A DNA stretch of 64,000 nucleotides from Leptodactylus fallax. Its lineage: Eukaryota; Chordata; Amphibia; Anura; Leptodactylidae. The translations under genes and the position numbers were made by a program. Of the stretch, positions 50,841-64,000 are shown piece after piece. Below the pieces are notes generated by a model that ran no database searches, was not told the DNA's origin, and was given only the letters and a program-made list of their open reading frames with translations. The DNA lies in assembly GCA_947044405.1 (NCBI GenBank), contig CAMRHE010000501.1:1108001-1172000 (forward strand), written 5' to 3'. Every line of letters starts with the position of its first letter. Positions within the stretch are counted from its first letter, which is position 1.

Positions 50841-53260
50841 TACAAGAGATCAGCGGTGACATCACTGAGAATACAGCCTGCCCATATACTAGAGATCAGC
50901 GGTGACATCACTGAGAATACAGCCTATCTATATACTAGAGATCGGCAGTGACATCACTGAGGATACAGCCTATCCATATACTAGAGATCAGCAGTGACAT
51001 CACTGAGAATACAGCCTGCCCATATACTAGAGATCAGCGGTGACATCACTGAGAATACAGCCTATCTATATACTAGAGATCAGCAGCAGTGACATCACTG
51101 AGAATACAGCCTATCCATATACTAGAGATCAGCGGTGACATCACTGAGAATACAGCCTATCCGTATACTAGAGATCAGCAGCGGTGACATCACTGAGAAT
51201 ACAGCCTATCCGTATACTAGAGATCAGCAGCGGTGACATCACTGAGAATACAGCCTATCCATATACTAGAGATCAGCAGCAGTGACATCACTGAGAATAC
51301 AGCCTATCCGTATACTAGAGATCAGCAGCGGTGACATCACTGAGAATACAGCCTATCCATATACTAGAGATCAGCAGCAGTGACATCACTGAGAATACAG
51401 ACTATCCATATACTAGAGATCAGCGGTGACATCACTGAGAATACAGGCTATCCATATACTAGAGATCAGCAGTGACATCACTGAGAATACAGCCTATCCA
51501 TATACTAGAGATCAGCAGTGACATCACTGAGAATACAGCCTATCCATATACTAGAGATCAGCAGCGGTGACATCACTGAGATTACAGCCTATCCATATAC
51601 TAGAGAGCGGTGACATCACTGAGGATACAGCCTATCCACATACTAGAGATCAGCGGTGACATCACTGAGAATACAGCCTATCCATATACTAGAGATCATC
51701 AGCGGTGACATCACTGAGAATACAGCCTATCCATATACTAGAGATCAGCAGCGGTGACATCACTGAGGATACAGCCTATCCATATACTAGAGATCAGCAG
51801 CGGTGACATCACTGAGAATACAGCCTATCCATATACTAGAGATCAGCAGCGGTGACATCACTGAGGATACAGCCTATCCATATACTAGAGATCAGCAGTG
51901 ACATCACTGAGAATACAGCCTATCCATATACTAGAGATCAGCAGCAGTGACATCACTGAGAATACAGCCTATCCATATACTAGAGATCAGCAGTGACATC
52001 ACTGAGAATACAGCCTATCCATATACTAGAGATCAGCAGCGGTGACATCACTGAGAATACAGCCTATCCATATACTAGAGATCAGCAGTGACATCACTGA
52101 GAATACAGCCTATCCATATACTAGAGATCAGCAGCGGTGACATCACTGAGAATACAGCCTATCCATATACTAGAGATCAGCAGCGGTGACATCACTGAGA
52201 ATACAGCCTATCCATATACTAGAGATCAGCAGCGGTGACATCACTGAGAATACAGCCTATCCATATACTAGAGATCAGCGGTGACATCACTGAGAATACA
52301 GCCTATCCATATACTAGAGATCAGCAGCGGTGACATCACTGAGATTATAGCCTATCCATATACTAGAGATCAGCGGTGACATCACTGAGAATACAGCCTA
52401 TCCATATACTAGAGATCAGCAGCGGTGACATCACTGAGAATACAGCCTATCCATATACTAGAGATCAGCAGTGACATCACTGAGAATACAGCCTATCCAT
52501 ATGCTAGAGATCAGCAGCAGTGACATCACTGAGAATACAGCCTATCCATATACTAGAGATCAGCAGCGGTGACATCACTGAGAATACAGCCTATCCATAT
52601 ACTAGAGATCAGCAGCGGTGACATCACTGAGAATACAGCCTATCCATATACTAGAGATCAGCAGCGGTGACATCACTGAGAATACAGCCTATCCATATAC
52701 TAGAGATCAGCAGTGACATCACTGAGAATACAGCCTATCCATATACTAGAGATCAGCGGTGACATCACTGAGAATACAGCCTATCCATATACTAGAGATC
52801 AGCAGTGACATCACTGAGAATACAGCCTATCCATATACTAGAGAGCGGTGACATCACTGAGAATACAGCCTATCCATATACTAGAGATCAGCAGCGGTGA
52901 CATCACTGAGAATACAGCCTATCCATATACTAGAGATCAGCAGTGACATCACTGAGAATACAGCCTATCCATATACTAGAGATCAGCAGCGGTGACATCA
53001 CTGAGAATACAGCCTATCCATATACTAGAGATCAGCAGTGACATCACTGAGAATACAGCCTATCCGTATACTAGAGATCAGCAGTGGTGACATCACTGAG
53101 AATACAGCCTATCCATATACTAGAGATCAGCAGCGGTGACATCACTGAGGATACAGCCTATCCATATACTAGAGATCAGCAGCGGTGACATCACTGAGAA
53201 TACAGCCTATCCATATACTAGAGATCAGCAGTGACATCACTGAGAATACAGCCTATCACT
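50841..53260 (+). repeat. 43-49-bp minisatellite with TGACATCA core
   Basis: About 51 units built on CTATCCATATACTAGAGATC then AGCAGCGGTGACATCACTG and AGAATACAGC. Length variants lose one or two AGC triplets or GATCAGC. The unit shares GTGACATCACTG with the 30-bp array at 37.8-39.3 kb. Confidence 0.96.
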
Positions 53261-53712
53261 AGGGGGCAGGCTTACATTTGGGGTACATCTTCTGTATTCT
53301 TGTCCCTGTATTTAGTGTAATAATTGTCCCCCCCTCCCTGGCGTTCTCCCACAATGGTTTGCTCCTCTGGGTATTTGGGGTCGGTTCGCTCTCTAGGACA
53401 TAATTTACACGCAGGAGTCGGACGCAGTTAAGAGGCAATTTTATTCTCTATTAACCCAAATCAATGGAAGGTTCCCATAAAGCCTCAGCCGGGAGGCGCC
53501 AGCTGCGGGGTCACATAAAGATGTCTACCTGGTTATTAACAGTGACAGCTCAGGGAAGGAGCGGGGTGTGCGGGGCAAGTGCAGACCCTCTCCTTATCTG
53601 CAAGATAGAAAGAGACAGTCAGCAGGTATATAGCGGGAGGGGGGTGGCTGCAGCCGAGGTATACAGAGAGGAACACATGGACCCAGACTACAACCCCCAT
53701 CATTAACCATAC
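53261..53712. other. Unique spacer
   Basis: Single-copy sequence with a GACTACAACCCCCATCAT near 53687, a weak ZNF143-like match. No coding frame recognised. Confidence 0.35.
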
Positions 53713-53980
53713 TAGTGTATCTAAGCTCATTATGTGGTACCATCTGCTGAGCTGTGTATCTAATCCTATCCTGTGTGATACTGTCTCCTGAGCTGTGTAT
53801 CTAATCCTGTCCTGTGTGATACTGTCTGCTGAGCTGTGTATCTAATCCTGTCCTGTGTGATACCGTCTGCTGAGCTGTGTATCTAATCCTATCCTGTGTG
53901 ATGCTGTCTGCTGAGCTGTGTATCTAATCCTGTCCTGTGTGATACTGTCTACTGAGCGTGTATCTAAGCATATTGAGCTG
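53713..53980 (+). repeat. 41-bp tandem repeat, about six units
   Basis: Units of TGTATCTAATCCTGTCCTG then TGTGATACTGTCTGCTGAGCTG. Degenerate relatives recur at 60345-60480 (GTGTATCTAAGCC, GTATCTAATCCTATC), so the family brackets satellite array 3. Confidence 0.9.
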
Positions 53981-54293
53981 TTATTGTCATCCACTCTGGA
54001 GCACATGCCGGTACCGCTCTCCAGTCTGTGATGTATCCGCCATATTGTGTCCATAATTGCATGTAATAAGTTCAGCCATGTTGTTCTGTGCACAGCCCTG
54101 ACCTGGTGCCAGGAGTAATTATCCCATTAATTATAATGTCCTCCCTGTCATTACTAAATCATGATTTTAAGAAAAGAAATGGAAAATCATACAAGGACTC
54201 CATCATGTCAGCGAAACCTCCGAGATACCGACTACTGCACAGAAGTTGTATAAGCGTGCGCATATTGTTATTGGAAGTATCTCTGAATGATAA
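53981..54293. other. Unique spacer
   Basis: Single-copy AT-rich sequence; no gene seen. Confidence 0.4.
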
Positions 54294-57200
54294 ATCCTGT
54301 ATTATACTCCAGAGCTGCGCTCACTATTCTGCTGGTACAGTCACTGTGTACATACATTACATTACTTATCCTGTATTATACGCCAGAGCTGCGCTCACTA
54401 TTCTGCTGGTGCAGTCACTGTGTACATACATTACATTACTTATCCTGTATTATACTCCAGAGCTGCGCTCACTATTCTGCTGGTGCAGTCACTGTGTACA
54501 TACATTACATTACTTATCCTGTATTATACTCCAGAGCTGCGCTCACTATTCTGCTGGTGCAGTCACTGTGTACATACATTACATTACTTATCCTGTACTG
54601 ATCCTGAGTTACAGCCTGTATTATACTCCAGAGCTGCGCTCACTATTCTGCTGGTACAGTCACTGTGTACATACATTACATTACTTATCCTGTATTATAC
54701 TCCAGAGCTGCGCTCACTATTCTGCTGGTGCAGTCACTGTGTACATACATTACATTACTTATCCTGTATTATACTCCAGAGCTGCGCTCACTATTCTGCT
54801 GGTGCAGTCACTGTGTACATAAATTACATTACTTATCCTGTACTGATCCTGAGTTACAGCCTGTATTATACTCCAGAGCTGCGCTCACTATTCTGCTGGT
54901 ACAGTCACTGTGTACATACATTACATTACTTATCCTGTATTATACTCCAGAGCTGCGCTCACTATTCTGCTGGTGCAGTCACTGTGTACATACATTACAT
55001 TACTTATCCTGTATTATACTCCAGAGCTGCGCTCACTATTCTGCTGGTACAGTCACTGTGTACATACATTACATTACTTACCCTGTACTGATCCTCAGTT
55101 ACACCCTGTATTATACTCCAGAGCTGCGCTCCCTATTCTGCTGGTGCAGTCACTGTGTACATACATTACATTACTTATCCTGTACTGATCCTGAGTTACA
55201 TCATGTATTATACTCCAGAGCTGCACTCACTATTCTGCTGGTGCAGTCACTGTGTACATACATTACATTACTTATCCTGTACTGATCCTGAGTTACATCA
55301 TGTATTATACTCCAGAGCTGCGCTCACTATTCTGCTGGTACAATCACTGTGTACATACATTACATTACTTATCCTGTACTGATCCTGAGTTACATCCTGT
55401 ATTATACTCCAGAGCTGCGCTCACTATTCTGCTGGTACAGTCACTGTGTACATACATTACATTACTTATCCTGTATTATACTCCAGAGTTGCGCTCACTA
55501 TTCTGCTGGTGCAGTCACTGTGTACATACATTACATTACTTATCCTGTATTATACTCCAGAGCTGCACTCACTATTCTGCTGGTGCTGTCACTGTGTACA
55601 TACATTACATTACTTATCCTGTATTATACTCCAGAGCTGCGCTCACTATTCTGCTGGTGCAGTCACTGTGTACATACATTACATTATTTATCCTGTACTG
55701 ATCCTGAGTTACATCCTGTATTATACTCCAGAGCTGCGCTCACTATTCTGCTGATGCAGTCACTGTGTACATACATTACATTACTTATCCTGTATTATAC
55801 TCCAGAGCTGCGCTCACTATTCTGCTGGTACAGTCACTGTGTACATACATTACATTACTTATCCTGTACTGATCCTGAGTTACATCCTGTATTATACTCC
55901 AGAGCTGCATTCACTATTCTGCTGGTACAGTCACTGTGTACATACATTACATTACTTATCCTGTACTGATCCTCAGTTACACCCTGTATTATACTCCAGA
56001 GCTGCGCTCACTATTCTGCTGGTGCAGTCACTGTGTACATACATTACATTACTTATCCTGTACTGATCCTGAGTTACATCATGTATTATACTCCAGAGCT
56101 GCACTCACTATTCTGCTGGTGCAGTCACTGTGTACATACATTACATTACTTATCCTGTACTGATCCTGAGTTACATCCTGTATTATACTCCAGAGCTGCG
56201 CTCACTATTCTGCTGGTGTAGTCACTGTGTACATACATTACATTACTTATCCTGTACTGATCCTGAGTTATATCCTGTATTATACTCCAGAGCAGCGCTC
56301 ACTATTCTGCTGGTACAGTCACTGTGTACATACATTACATTACTTATCCTGTATTATACTCCAGAGCTGCGCTCACTATTCTGCTGGTACAGTCACTGTG
56401 TACATACATTACATTACTTATCCTGTATTATACTCCAGAGCTGCGCTCACTATTCTGCTGGTGCAGTCACTGTGTACATACATTACATTACTTATCCTGT
56501 ATTATACTCCAGAGCTGCACTCACTATTCTGCTGGTGCAGTCACTGTGTACATACATTACATTACTTATCCTGTATTATACTCCAGAGCCGCGCTCACTA
56601 TTCTGCTGGTGCAGTCACTGTGTACATACATTACATTACTTATCCTGTACTGATCCTGAGTTACATCCTGTATTATACTCCAGAGCTGCGCTCACTATTC
56701 TGCTGGTGCAGTCACTGTGTACATACATTACATTACTTATCCTGTATTATACTCCAGAGCTGCGCTCACTATTCTGCTGGTGCAGTCACTGTGTACATAC
56801 ATTACATTACTTATCCTGTATTATACTCCAGAGCTGCGTTCACTATTCTGCTGGTGCAGTCACTGTGTACATACATTACATTACTTATCCTGTACTGATA
56901 CTGAGTTACATCCTGTATTATACTCCAGAGCTGCGCTCACTATTCTGCTGGTGCAGTCACTGTGTACATACATTACATTACTTATCCTGTACTGATCCTG
57001 AGTTACATCCTGTATTATACTGCAGAGCTGCGCTCACTATTCTGCTGGTACAGTCACTGTGTACATACATTACATTACTTATCCTGTACTGATCCTGAGT
57101 TACATCATGTATTATACTCCAGAGCTGCGCTCACTATTCTGCTGGTAGAATCACTGTGTACATACATTACATTACTTATCCTGTACTGATCCTGAGTTAC

Positions 57201-59833
57201 ATCCTGTATTATACTCCAGAGCTGCGCTCACTATTCTGCTGGTGCAGTCACTGTGTACATACATTACATTACTTATCCTGTATTATACTCCAGAGCTGCG
57301 CTCACTATTCTGCTGGTGCAGTCACTGTGTACATACATTACATTACTTATCCTGTATTATACTCCAGAGCTGCGTTCACTATTCTGCTGGTGCAGTCACT
57401 GTGTACATACATTACATTACTTATCCTGTACTGATCCTGAGTTACACCCTGTATTATACTCCAGAGCTGCGCTCACTATTCTGCTGGTGCAGTCACTGTG
57501 TACATACATTACATTACTTATCCTGTACTGATCCTGAGTTACATCCTGTATTATACTCCAGAGCTGCGCTCACTATTCTGCTGGTGTAGTCACTGTGTAC
57601 ATACATTACATTACTTATCCTGTACTGATCCTGAGTTATATCCTGTATTATACTCCAGAGCTGCACTCACTATTCTGCTGGTGCAGTCACTGTGTACATA
57701 CATTACATTACTTATCCTGTACTGATCCTGAGTTATATCCTGTATTATACTCCAGAGCTGCGCTCACTATTCTGCTGGTACAGTCACTGTGTACATACAT
57801 TACATTACTTATCCTGTATTATACTTCAGAGCTGCGCTCACTATTCTGCTGGTACAGTCACTGTGTACATACATTACATTACTTATCCTGTATTATACTC
57901 CAGAGCTGCGCTCACTATTCTGCTGGTGCAGTCACTGTGTACATACATTACATTACTTATCCTGTACTGATACTGAGTTACATCCTGTATTATACTCCAG
58001 AGCTGCGCTCACTATTCTGCTGGTGCAGTCACTGTGTACATACATTACATTACTTATCCTGTACTGATCCTGAGTTACACCCTGTATTATACTCCAGAGC
58101 TGCGCTCACTATTCTGCTGGTGCAGTCACTGTGTACATACATTACATTACTTATCCTGTACTGATCCTGAGTTACATCCTGTATTATACTCCAGAGCTGC
58201 GCTCACTATTCTGCTGGTGTAGTCACTGTGTACATACATTACATTACTTATCCTGTACTGATCCTGAGTTATATCCTGTATTATACTCCAGAGCTGCGCT
58301 CACTATTCTGCTGGTACAGTCACTGTGTACATACATTACATTACTTATCCTGTATTATACTTCAGAGCTGCGCTCACTATTCTGCTGGTACAGTCACTGT
58401 GTACATACATTACATTACTTATCCTGTATTATACTCCAGAGCTGCGCTCACTATTCTGCTGGTACAGTCACTGTGTACATACATTACATTACTTATCCTG
58501 TATTATACTCCAGAGCTGCACTCACTATTCTGCTGGTACAGTCACTGTGTACATACATTACATTACTTATCCTGTACTGATCCTGAGTTACATCCTGTAT
58601 TATACTCCAGAGCTGCGCTCACTATTCTGCTGGTACAGTCACTGTGTACATACATTACATTACTTATCCTGTACTGATCCTGAGTTACATCCTGTATTAT
58701 ACTCCAGAGCTGCATTCACTATTCTGCTGGTACAGTCACTGTGTACATACATTACATTACTTATCCTGTACTGATCCTGAGTTACAATCTGTATTATACT
58801 GCAGAGCTGCACTCACTATTCTGCTGGTACAGTCACTGTGTACATACATTACATTACTTATCCTGTACTGATCCTGAGTTACATCCTGTATTATACTCCA
58901 GAGCTGCGCTCACTATTCTGCTGGTACAGTCACTATGTACATATATTACATTACTTATCCTGTATTATACTCCAGAGCTGCACTCACTAACTATTCTGCT
59001 GGTGCAGTCACTGTGTACATACATTACATTACTTATCCTGTACTGATCCTGAGTTATATCCTGTATTATACTCCAGAGCTGCGCTCACTATTCTGCTGGT
59101 ACAGTCACTGTGTACATACATTACATTACTTATCCTGTATTATACTCCAGAGCTGCGCTCACTATTCTGCTGGTACAGTCACTGTGTACATACATTACAT
59201 TACTTATCCTGTACTGATCCTGAGTTACATCCTGTATTATACTCCAGAGCTTCGCTCACTATTCTGCTGGTACAGTCACTGTGTACATACATTACATTAC
59301 TTATCCTGTACTGATCCTGAGTTATATCCTGTATTATACTCCAGAGCTGCGCTCACTATTCTGCTGGTACAGTCACTGTGTACATACATTACATTACTTA
59401 TCCTGTATTATACTCCAGAGCTGCGCTCACTATTCTGCTGGTACAGTCACTGTGTACATACATTACATTACTTATCCTGTATTATACTCCAGAGCTGCGC
59501 TCACTATTCTGCTGGTACAGTCACTGTGTACATACATTACATTACTTATCCTGTACTGATCCTGAGTTACATCCTGTATTATACTCCAGAGCTGCGCTCA
59601 CTATTCTGCTGGTACAGTCACTGTGTACATACATTACATTACTTATCCTGTATTATACTCCAGAGCTGCACTCACTATTCTGCTGGTACAGTCACTGTGT
59701 ACATACATTACATTACTTATCCTGTATTATACTCCAGAGCTGCGCTCACTATTCTGCTGGTACAGTCACTGTGTACATACATTACATTACTTATCCTGTA
59801 TTATACTCCAGAGCTGCGCTCACTATTCTGCTG
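54294..59833 (-). repeat. Satellite array 3, 74/97-bp units, inverted
   Basis: About 66 units of the same family as arrays 1 and 2 but reverse-complemented (TCCTGTATTATACTCCAGAG, CTCACTATTCTGCTGGTAC, AGTCACTGTGTACATAC). The 97-bp form (CTGTACTGATCCTGAGTTAC) is more common here than in array 1, and consecutive 97-mers occur at 55.1-55.4 kb. One unit has a small insertion (CACTCACTAACTATT near 58982). Confidence 0.96.
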
Positions 59834-60490
59834 ATCTTGTCTTGTGTGTCCAGCTGTTTTGCGCTCCAGGATTGTCATCTCGATATTGTTTTTCTCTACT
59901 ACATGATTTATTTTTGGAAACCGTCAGCAATCCTGTCTTCAGACTTCTCTCCAATCTTCTCTTTGCTCCCATATTTCGAGGAGTCGCACATCAGGTCTTG
60001 GCAGATACTGAACAGCAGGGCATTGTGGGAGATTTCAGCTGTGAAGCTTTGGTGTAGATAACACATTTTGTTTTACTTACCGACCTCACAAACCTTGGCA
60101 GTGTATTCTGGGTCTTGTGGTTCACCAGGTGTTTTATTGTGTGTTTGTGGCCAGATGGTTAATTCTGCCTCTGATGTCCGCCATACAGAGAATGGATTGG
60201 CTGAGAGGAGACGCCCGGCCGGGATGAGCGCGCGTTCACACTTTGCAGATCACATCTTATCATCTGTATAATAATACCAGAGACCAATTGGTGCAGCGCC
60301 CCCCAGAGACCGCTCCTGGTGTACAGTAGTATCACCTACAGCAGCCTGTGTATCTAAGCCTAGCATGTGGGATACCGTCTTCTGATGTACCTAATCCTAT
60401 GATCTGTATCTAATCCTATCATGTATAACAATGTATTTAGGTGTATCTAAACTGAGTATGTGTGATACAGTCTCTGATATAACTCTGATC
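59834..60490. other. Unique spacer with degenerate 41-bp repeat remnants
   Basis: Single-copy DNA to about 60340, including a GC-richer part (AGACGCCCGGCCGGGATGAGCG near 60209, in part), then degenerate TGTATCTAA-type units related to 53.7-53.98 kb. No coding frame recognised. Confidence 0.4.
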
Positions 60491-63400
60491 TGTTACCCCC
60501 GATTTCTCCCCCTCCTCTCTCATATTACCCCCGGTTTCTCCCCCTCCTCTCTCTTGTTACCCCCGGTCTCTCCCCCCTCCTCTGTCTTGTTACCCCCGGT
60601 CTCTCCCCCCTCCTCTTTCTTGTTACCCCCGGTCTCTCCCCCTCCTCTTTCTTGTTACCCCCGGTCTCTCCCCCTCCTCTCTCTTGTTACCCCCGGTCTC
60701 TCCCCCTCCTCTCTTTTGTTACCCCCGGTCTCTCCCCCTCCCCTGTCTTGTTACCCCCGGTCTCTCCCCCCTCCTCTCTTATGTTACCCCCCGGTCTCTC
60801 CCCCCTCCTCTCTCATCTTACCCCGGTTTCTCCCCCTCCTCTTTCTTGTTACCCCCGTTCTCTCCCCCTCCTCTTTCTTGTTACCCCCGGTCTCTCCCCC
60901 TCCTCTCTCTTGTTACCCCTGGTCTCTCCCCCTCCTCTGTCTTGTTACCCCCGGTCTCTCCCCCTCCTCTCTCTTGTTACCCCTGGTTTCTCCCCCCTCC
61001 TCTCTCATATTACCCCCAGTTTCTCCCCCCTCCTCTGTTATGTTACCCCCGGTTTCTCCCCCTCCTCTCTCATCTTACCCCGGTTTCTCCCCCTCCTCTT
61101 TCTTGTTACCCCCCGTTTCTCCCCCTCCTCTTTCTTGTTACCCCCGGTTTCTCCCCCCTCATCTTTCTTGTTACCCCCGGCCTCTCCCTCTCCTCTCTCT
61201 TGTTACCCCCGGTTTCTTCCCCCTCCTCTCTCTTGTTACCCCCGGCCTCTCCCCCTCCTCTCTCTTGTTACCCCCGGCCTCTCCCTCTCCTCTCTCTTGT
61301 TACCCCCGGTTTCTTCCCCTCCTCTCTCTTGTTACCCCCGGCCTCTCCCCCCTCCTCTCTCTTGTTACCCCCGGTCTCTCCCCCCTCCTCTCTCATATTA
61401 CCCCCAGTTTCTCCCCCCTCCTCTCTTATGTTACCCCCCGGTTTCTACCCCTCCTCTCTCATCTTACCCCGGTTTCTCCCCCTCCTCTTTCTTGTTACCC
61501 CCAGTTTCTCCCCCTCCTCTGTCTTGTTACCCTTGGCCTCTCCCCCTCCTCTCTCATCTTACCCCGGTTTCTCCCCCCTCCTCTTTCTTGTTACCCCCGG
61601 TTTCTACCCCTCCTCTCTCATCTTACCCCGGTTTCTCCCCCCTCCTCTCTCTTGTTACCCCCGGTCTCTCCCCCTCCTCTCTCTTGTTACCCCCCGGTCT
61701 CTCCCCCCCTCCTCTGTCTTGTTACCCCCGGTCTCTCCCCCCTCCTCTCTCTTCTTACCCCCAGTCTCTCCCCCTCCTCTCTCTTCTTACCCCCGGTCTC
61801 TCCCCCCTCCTCTCTCTTGTTACCCCCGGTCTCTCCCCCTCCTCTCTCTTGTTACCCCCGGTCTCTCCCCCCTCCTCTCTCTTGTTACCCCCGGTCTCTC
61901 CCCCTCCTCTCTCTTGTTACCCCCGGTCTCTCCCCCTCCTCTCTCTTGTTACCCCCGGTCTCTCCCCCTCCTCTCTCTTGTTACCCCCGGTCTCTCCCCC
62001 TCCTCTCTCTTGTTACCCCCGGTCTCTCCCCCTCCTCTCTCATATTACTCCCGGTTTCTCCCCCTCCTCTGTCTTGTTACCCCCAGTTTCTCCCCCTCCT
62101 CTTTCTAGTTACCCCCAGTTTCTCCCCCCTCCTCTTTCTTGTTACCCCGGTTTCTCCCCCCTCCTCTTCCTTGTTACCCCCAGTTTCTCCCCCTCCTCAT
62201 TCTTGTTACCCCGGTTTCTCCCCCCTCCTCTCTCTTGTTACCCCCAGTTTCTCCCCCTCCTCTTTCTTGTTACATCGGTTTCTCCCCCTCCTCTTTCTTG
62301 TTACCCCCGGACTCTCCCCCTCCTCTTTGTTGTTACCCCCGGTTTCTTCCCCTCCTCTCTTATGTTACCCCCGGTTTCTCCCCCTCCTCTTTCTTGTTAC
62401 CCCCGGTCTCTCCCCCTCCTCTCTCTTGTTACCCCCGGTCTCTCCCTCTCCTCTCTCTTGTTACCCCCAGTCTCTCCCCCTCCTCTCTCTTGTTACCCCC
62501 GGTCTCTCCCCCTCCTCTCTCTTGTTACCCCCGGTCTCTCCCCCCTCCTCTGTCTTGTTACCCCCAGTTTCTCCCCCTCCTCTTTCTTGTTACCCCCAGT
62601 TTCTCCCCCCTCCTCTTTCTTGTTACCCCGGTTTCTCCCCCTCCTCTTTCTTGTTACCCCCGGTTTCTCCCCCTCCTCTCTCTTGTTAACCCCGGTTTCT
62701 CCCCCTCCTCTCTCTTGTTACCCTTGGCCTCTCCCCCTCCTCTCTCATATTACCCCCGGTTTCTTCCCCTCCTCTCTCTTGTTACCCCTGGTTTCTCCCC
62801 CTCCTCTCTCTTGTTACCCCCGGTTTCTCCCCCTCCTCTCTCTTGTTACCCTTGGCCTCTCCCCCTCCTCTCTCATATTACCCCCGGTTTCTCCCCCCTC
62901 CTCTTTCTTGTTGCCCCCGATCTCTCCCCCCTCCTCTGTCTTGTTACCCCCGGTCTCTCCGCCTCCTCTCTCTTCTTACCCCCAGTCTCTCCCCCCCTCT
63001 CTCTCTTGTTACCCCCGGTCTCTGCCCCTCCTCTCTCATATTACTCTAAGTTTCTCCCCCTCCTCTTTCTTGTTACCCCCAGTTTCTCCCCCTCCTCTTT
63101 CTTGTTACCCCCAGTTTCTCCCCCTCCTCTCTCTTCTTACCCCCGGTCTCTCCCCCCTCCTCTCTCTTGTTACCCCCAGTCTCTCCCCCTCCTCTCTCTT
63201 GTTACCCCCGGTCTCTCCCCCTCCTCTCTCGTTACCCCCCGGTCTCTCCCCCCTCCTCTGTCTTGTTACCCCCAGTTTCTCCCCCTCCTCTCTCTTGTTA
63301 CCCCCGGTTTCTCCCCCTCCTCTCTCATATTACCCCCAGTTTCCCCCCCTCCTCTCTTATGTTACCCCCGGTTTCTCCCCCTCCTCTTTCTTGTTACCCC

Positions 63401-64000
63401 CGGTCTCTCCCCCTCCTCTCTCTTGTTACACCCGGTCTCTCCCCCTCTTCTGTCTTGTTACCCCCGGTTTCTCCCCCTCCTCTCTCATCTTACCCCGGTT
63501 TCTCCCCCCTCCTCTTTCTTGTTACCCCTGGCCTCTCCCCCTCCTCTCTCTTGTTACCCCCGGTTTCTTCCCCCCCCCCCTGGCCTCCCCCCCTCTCTTG
63601 TTACCCCCGGCCCCTTCTCTCTCCCCCCCTCCTCTCTCTTGTTACCCTTGGCCTCTCCCCCCTCCTCTCTCTTATTACCCCCCGGCCTCTCCCCCCCCCC
63701 CCCCCGGTTTCTCCCCCTCCTCTCTCATCTTACCCCGGTTTCTCCCCCCTCCTCTTTCTTGTTACCCCCGGTTTCTCCCCCTCATCTTTCTTGTTACCCC
63801 CGGCCTCTCCCCCCTCCTCTCTCATCTTACCCCGGTTTCTCCCCCCTCCTCTTTCTTGTTACCCCCGGTCTCTCCCCCTCCTCTCTCTTGTTACCCCCGG
63901 TCTCTCCCCCCTCCTCTCTCTTGTTACCCCCCGGTCTCTCCCCCTCCTCTCTCTTGTTACCCCCGGTCTCTCCCCCCTCCTCTCTCTTGTTACCCCCGGT
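60491..64000 (+). repeat. 31-bp pyrimidine minisatellite, cut by the right window edge
   Basis: More than 110 units of 29-32 bp: TTGTTACCCCCGGTCTCTCC then CCCTCCTCTCT, with variants GGTTTC, AGTTTC, GGCCTC and TCATATTACC. The C-run length changes between units. A Ser/Pro/Leu-rich plus frame of 752 codons is an artefact. The array continues beyond the window. Confidence 0.96.

Noticed and set aside
60431..62689. 752-codon Ser/Pro/Leu-rich ORF resembling a mucin or extensin
   Set aside because: It is a translation of the 31-bp pyrimidine array, and overlapping frames read equally long.
60491..64000. Telomeric repeat because of TTACCCCC
   Set aside because: Units are 29-32 bp and lack tandem TTAGGG/CCCTAA hexamers, so this is a minisatellite, not telomere.
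49952..64000. Exons of CACNA2D2, the expected next gene in human order
   Set aside because: I looked for the N-terminal exons in the unique gaps and found no convincing match; it probably lies beyond the window.

Overview
This window is vertebrate nuclear DNA, most likely from an anuran amphibian. The evidence is one recognisable spliced vertebrate gene with consensus GT-AG introns, Tc1-family transposons flanked by TA, a Penelope-like retroelement, a tRNA-derived SINE, and short dispersed repeats of a kind I associate with frog genomes. No bacterial or phage features are present. The species assignment is inference.

The one real gene is an ortholog of C3orf18, a small single-pass membrane protein, on the + strand. 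It has a CpG-rich promoter with NRF1, CCAAT and ZNF143-type sites (about 1.7-2.3 kb) and a non-coding first exon. Its four coding exons are 2590-2766, 15960-15985, 18033-18150 and 20790-20870, giving 133 residues. Intron 1 (13.2 kb) is about 98% one 74/97-bp satellite. Intron 2 ends in a pyrimidine minisatellite that has multiplied the region just upstream of the exon-3 acceptor. Intron 3 holds one Tc1-type element nested inside another. A likely 3' UTR runs over a 37-bp minisatellite to an AU-rich element and an ATTAAA signal near 22.65 kb.

The rest is repeats. About twenty tandem arrays of mostly unrelated sequence cover roughly 43 kb, about two thirds of the window. The 74/97-bp satellite occurs three times: 2.9-15.8 kb and 43.5-46.6 kb in one orientation, and 54.3-59.8 kb inverted. 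Other arrays include a 50-bp unit carrying a ZNF143-like site, a 20-bp unit that is a multiplied Pol III A box from a SINE, a 2-kb purine array, a 3-kb GATA/TATC array, a 2.4-kb array with a TGACATCA core, and a 3.5-kb pyrimidine array that runs off the right edge.

Mobile elements between the arrays are a broken Penelope-like element (23.0-26.0 kb, minus strand) with reverse transcriptase, GIY-YIG endonuclease and a decayed hammerhead-ribozyme-like fold; a full-length but dead Tc1 element (41.5-43.1 kb); and the nested pair in intron 3. Several short unique islands between arrays look like candidate regulatory DNA but cannot be tested here. The very long open frames in the window (up to 4206 codons) are artefacts of tandem units that lack stop codons.
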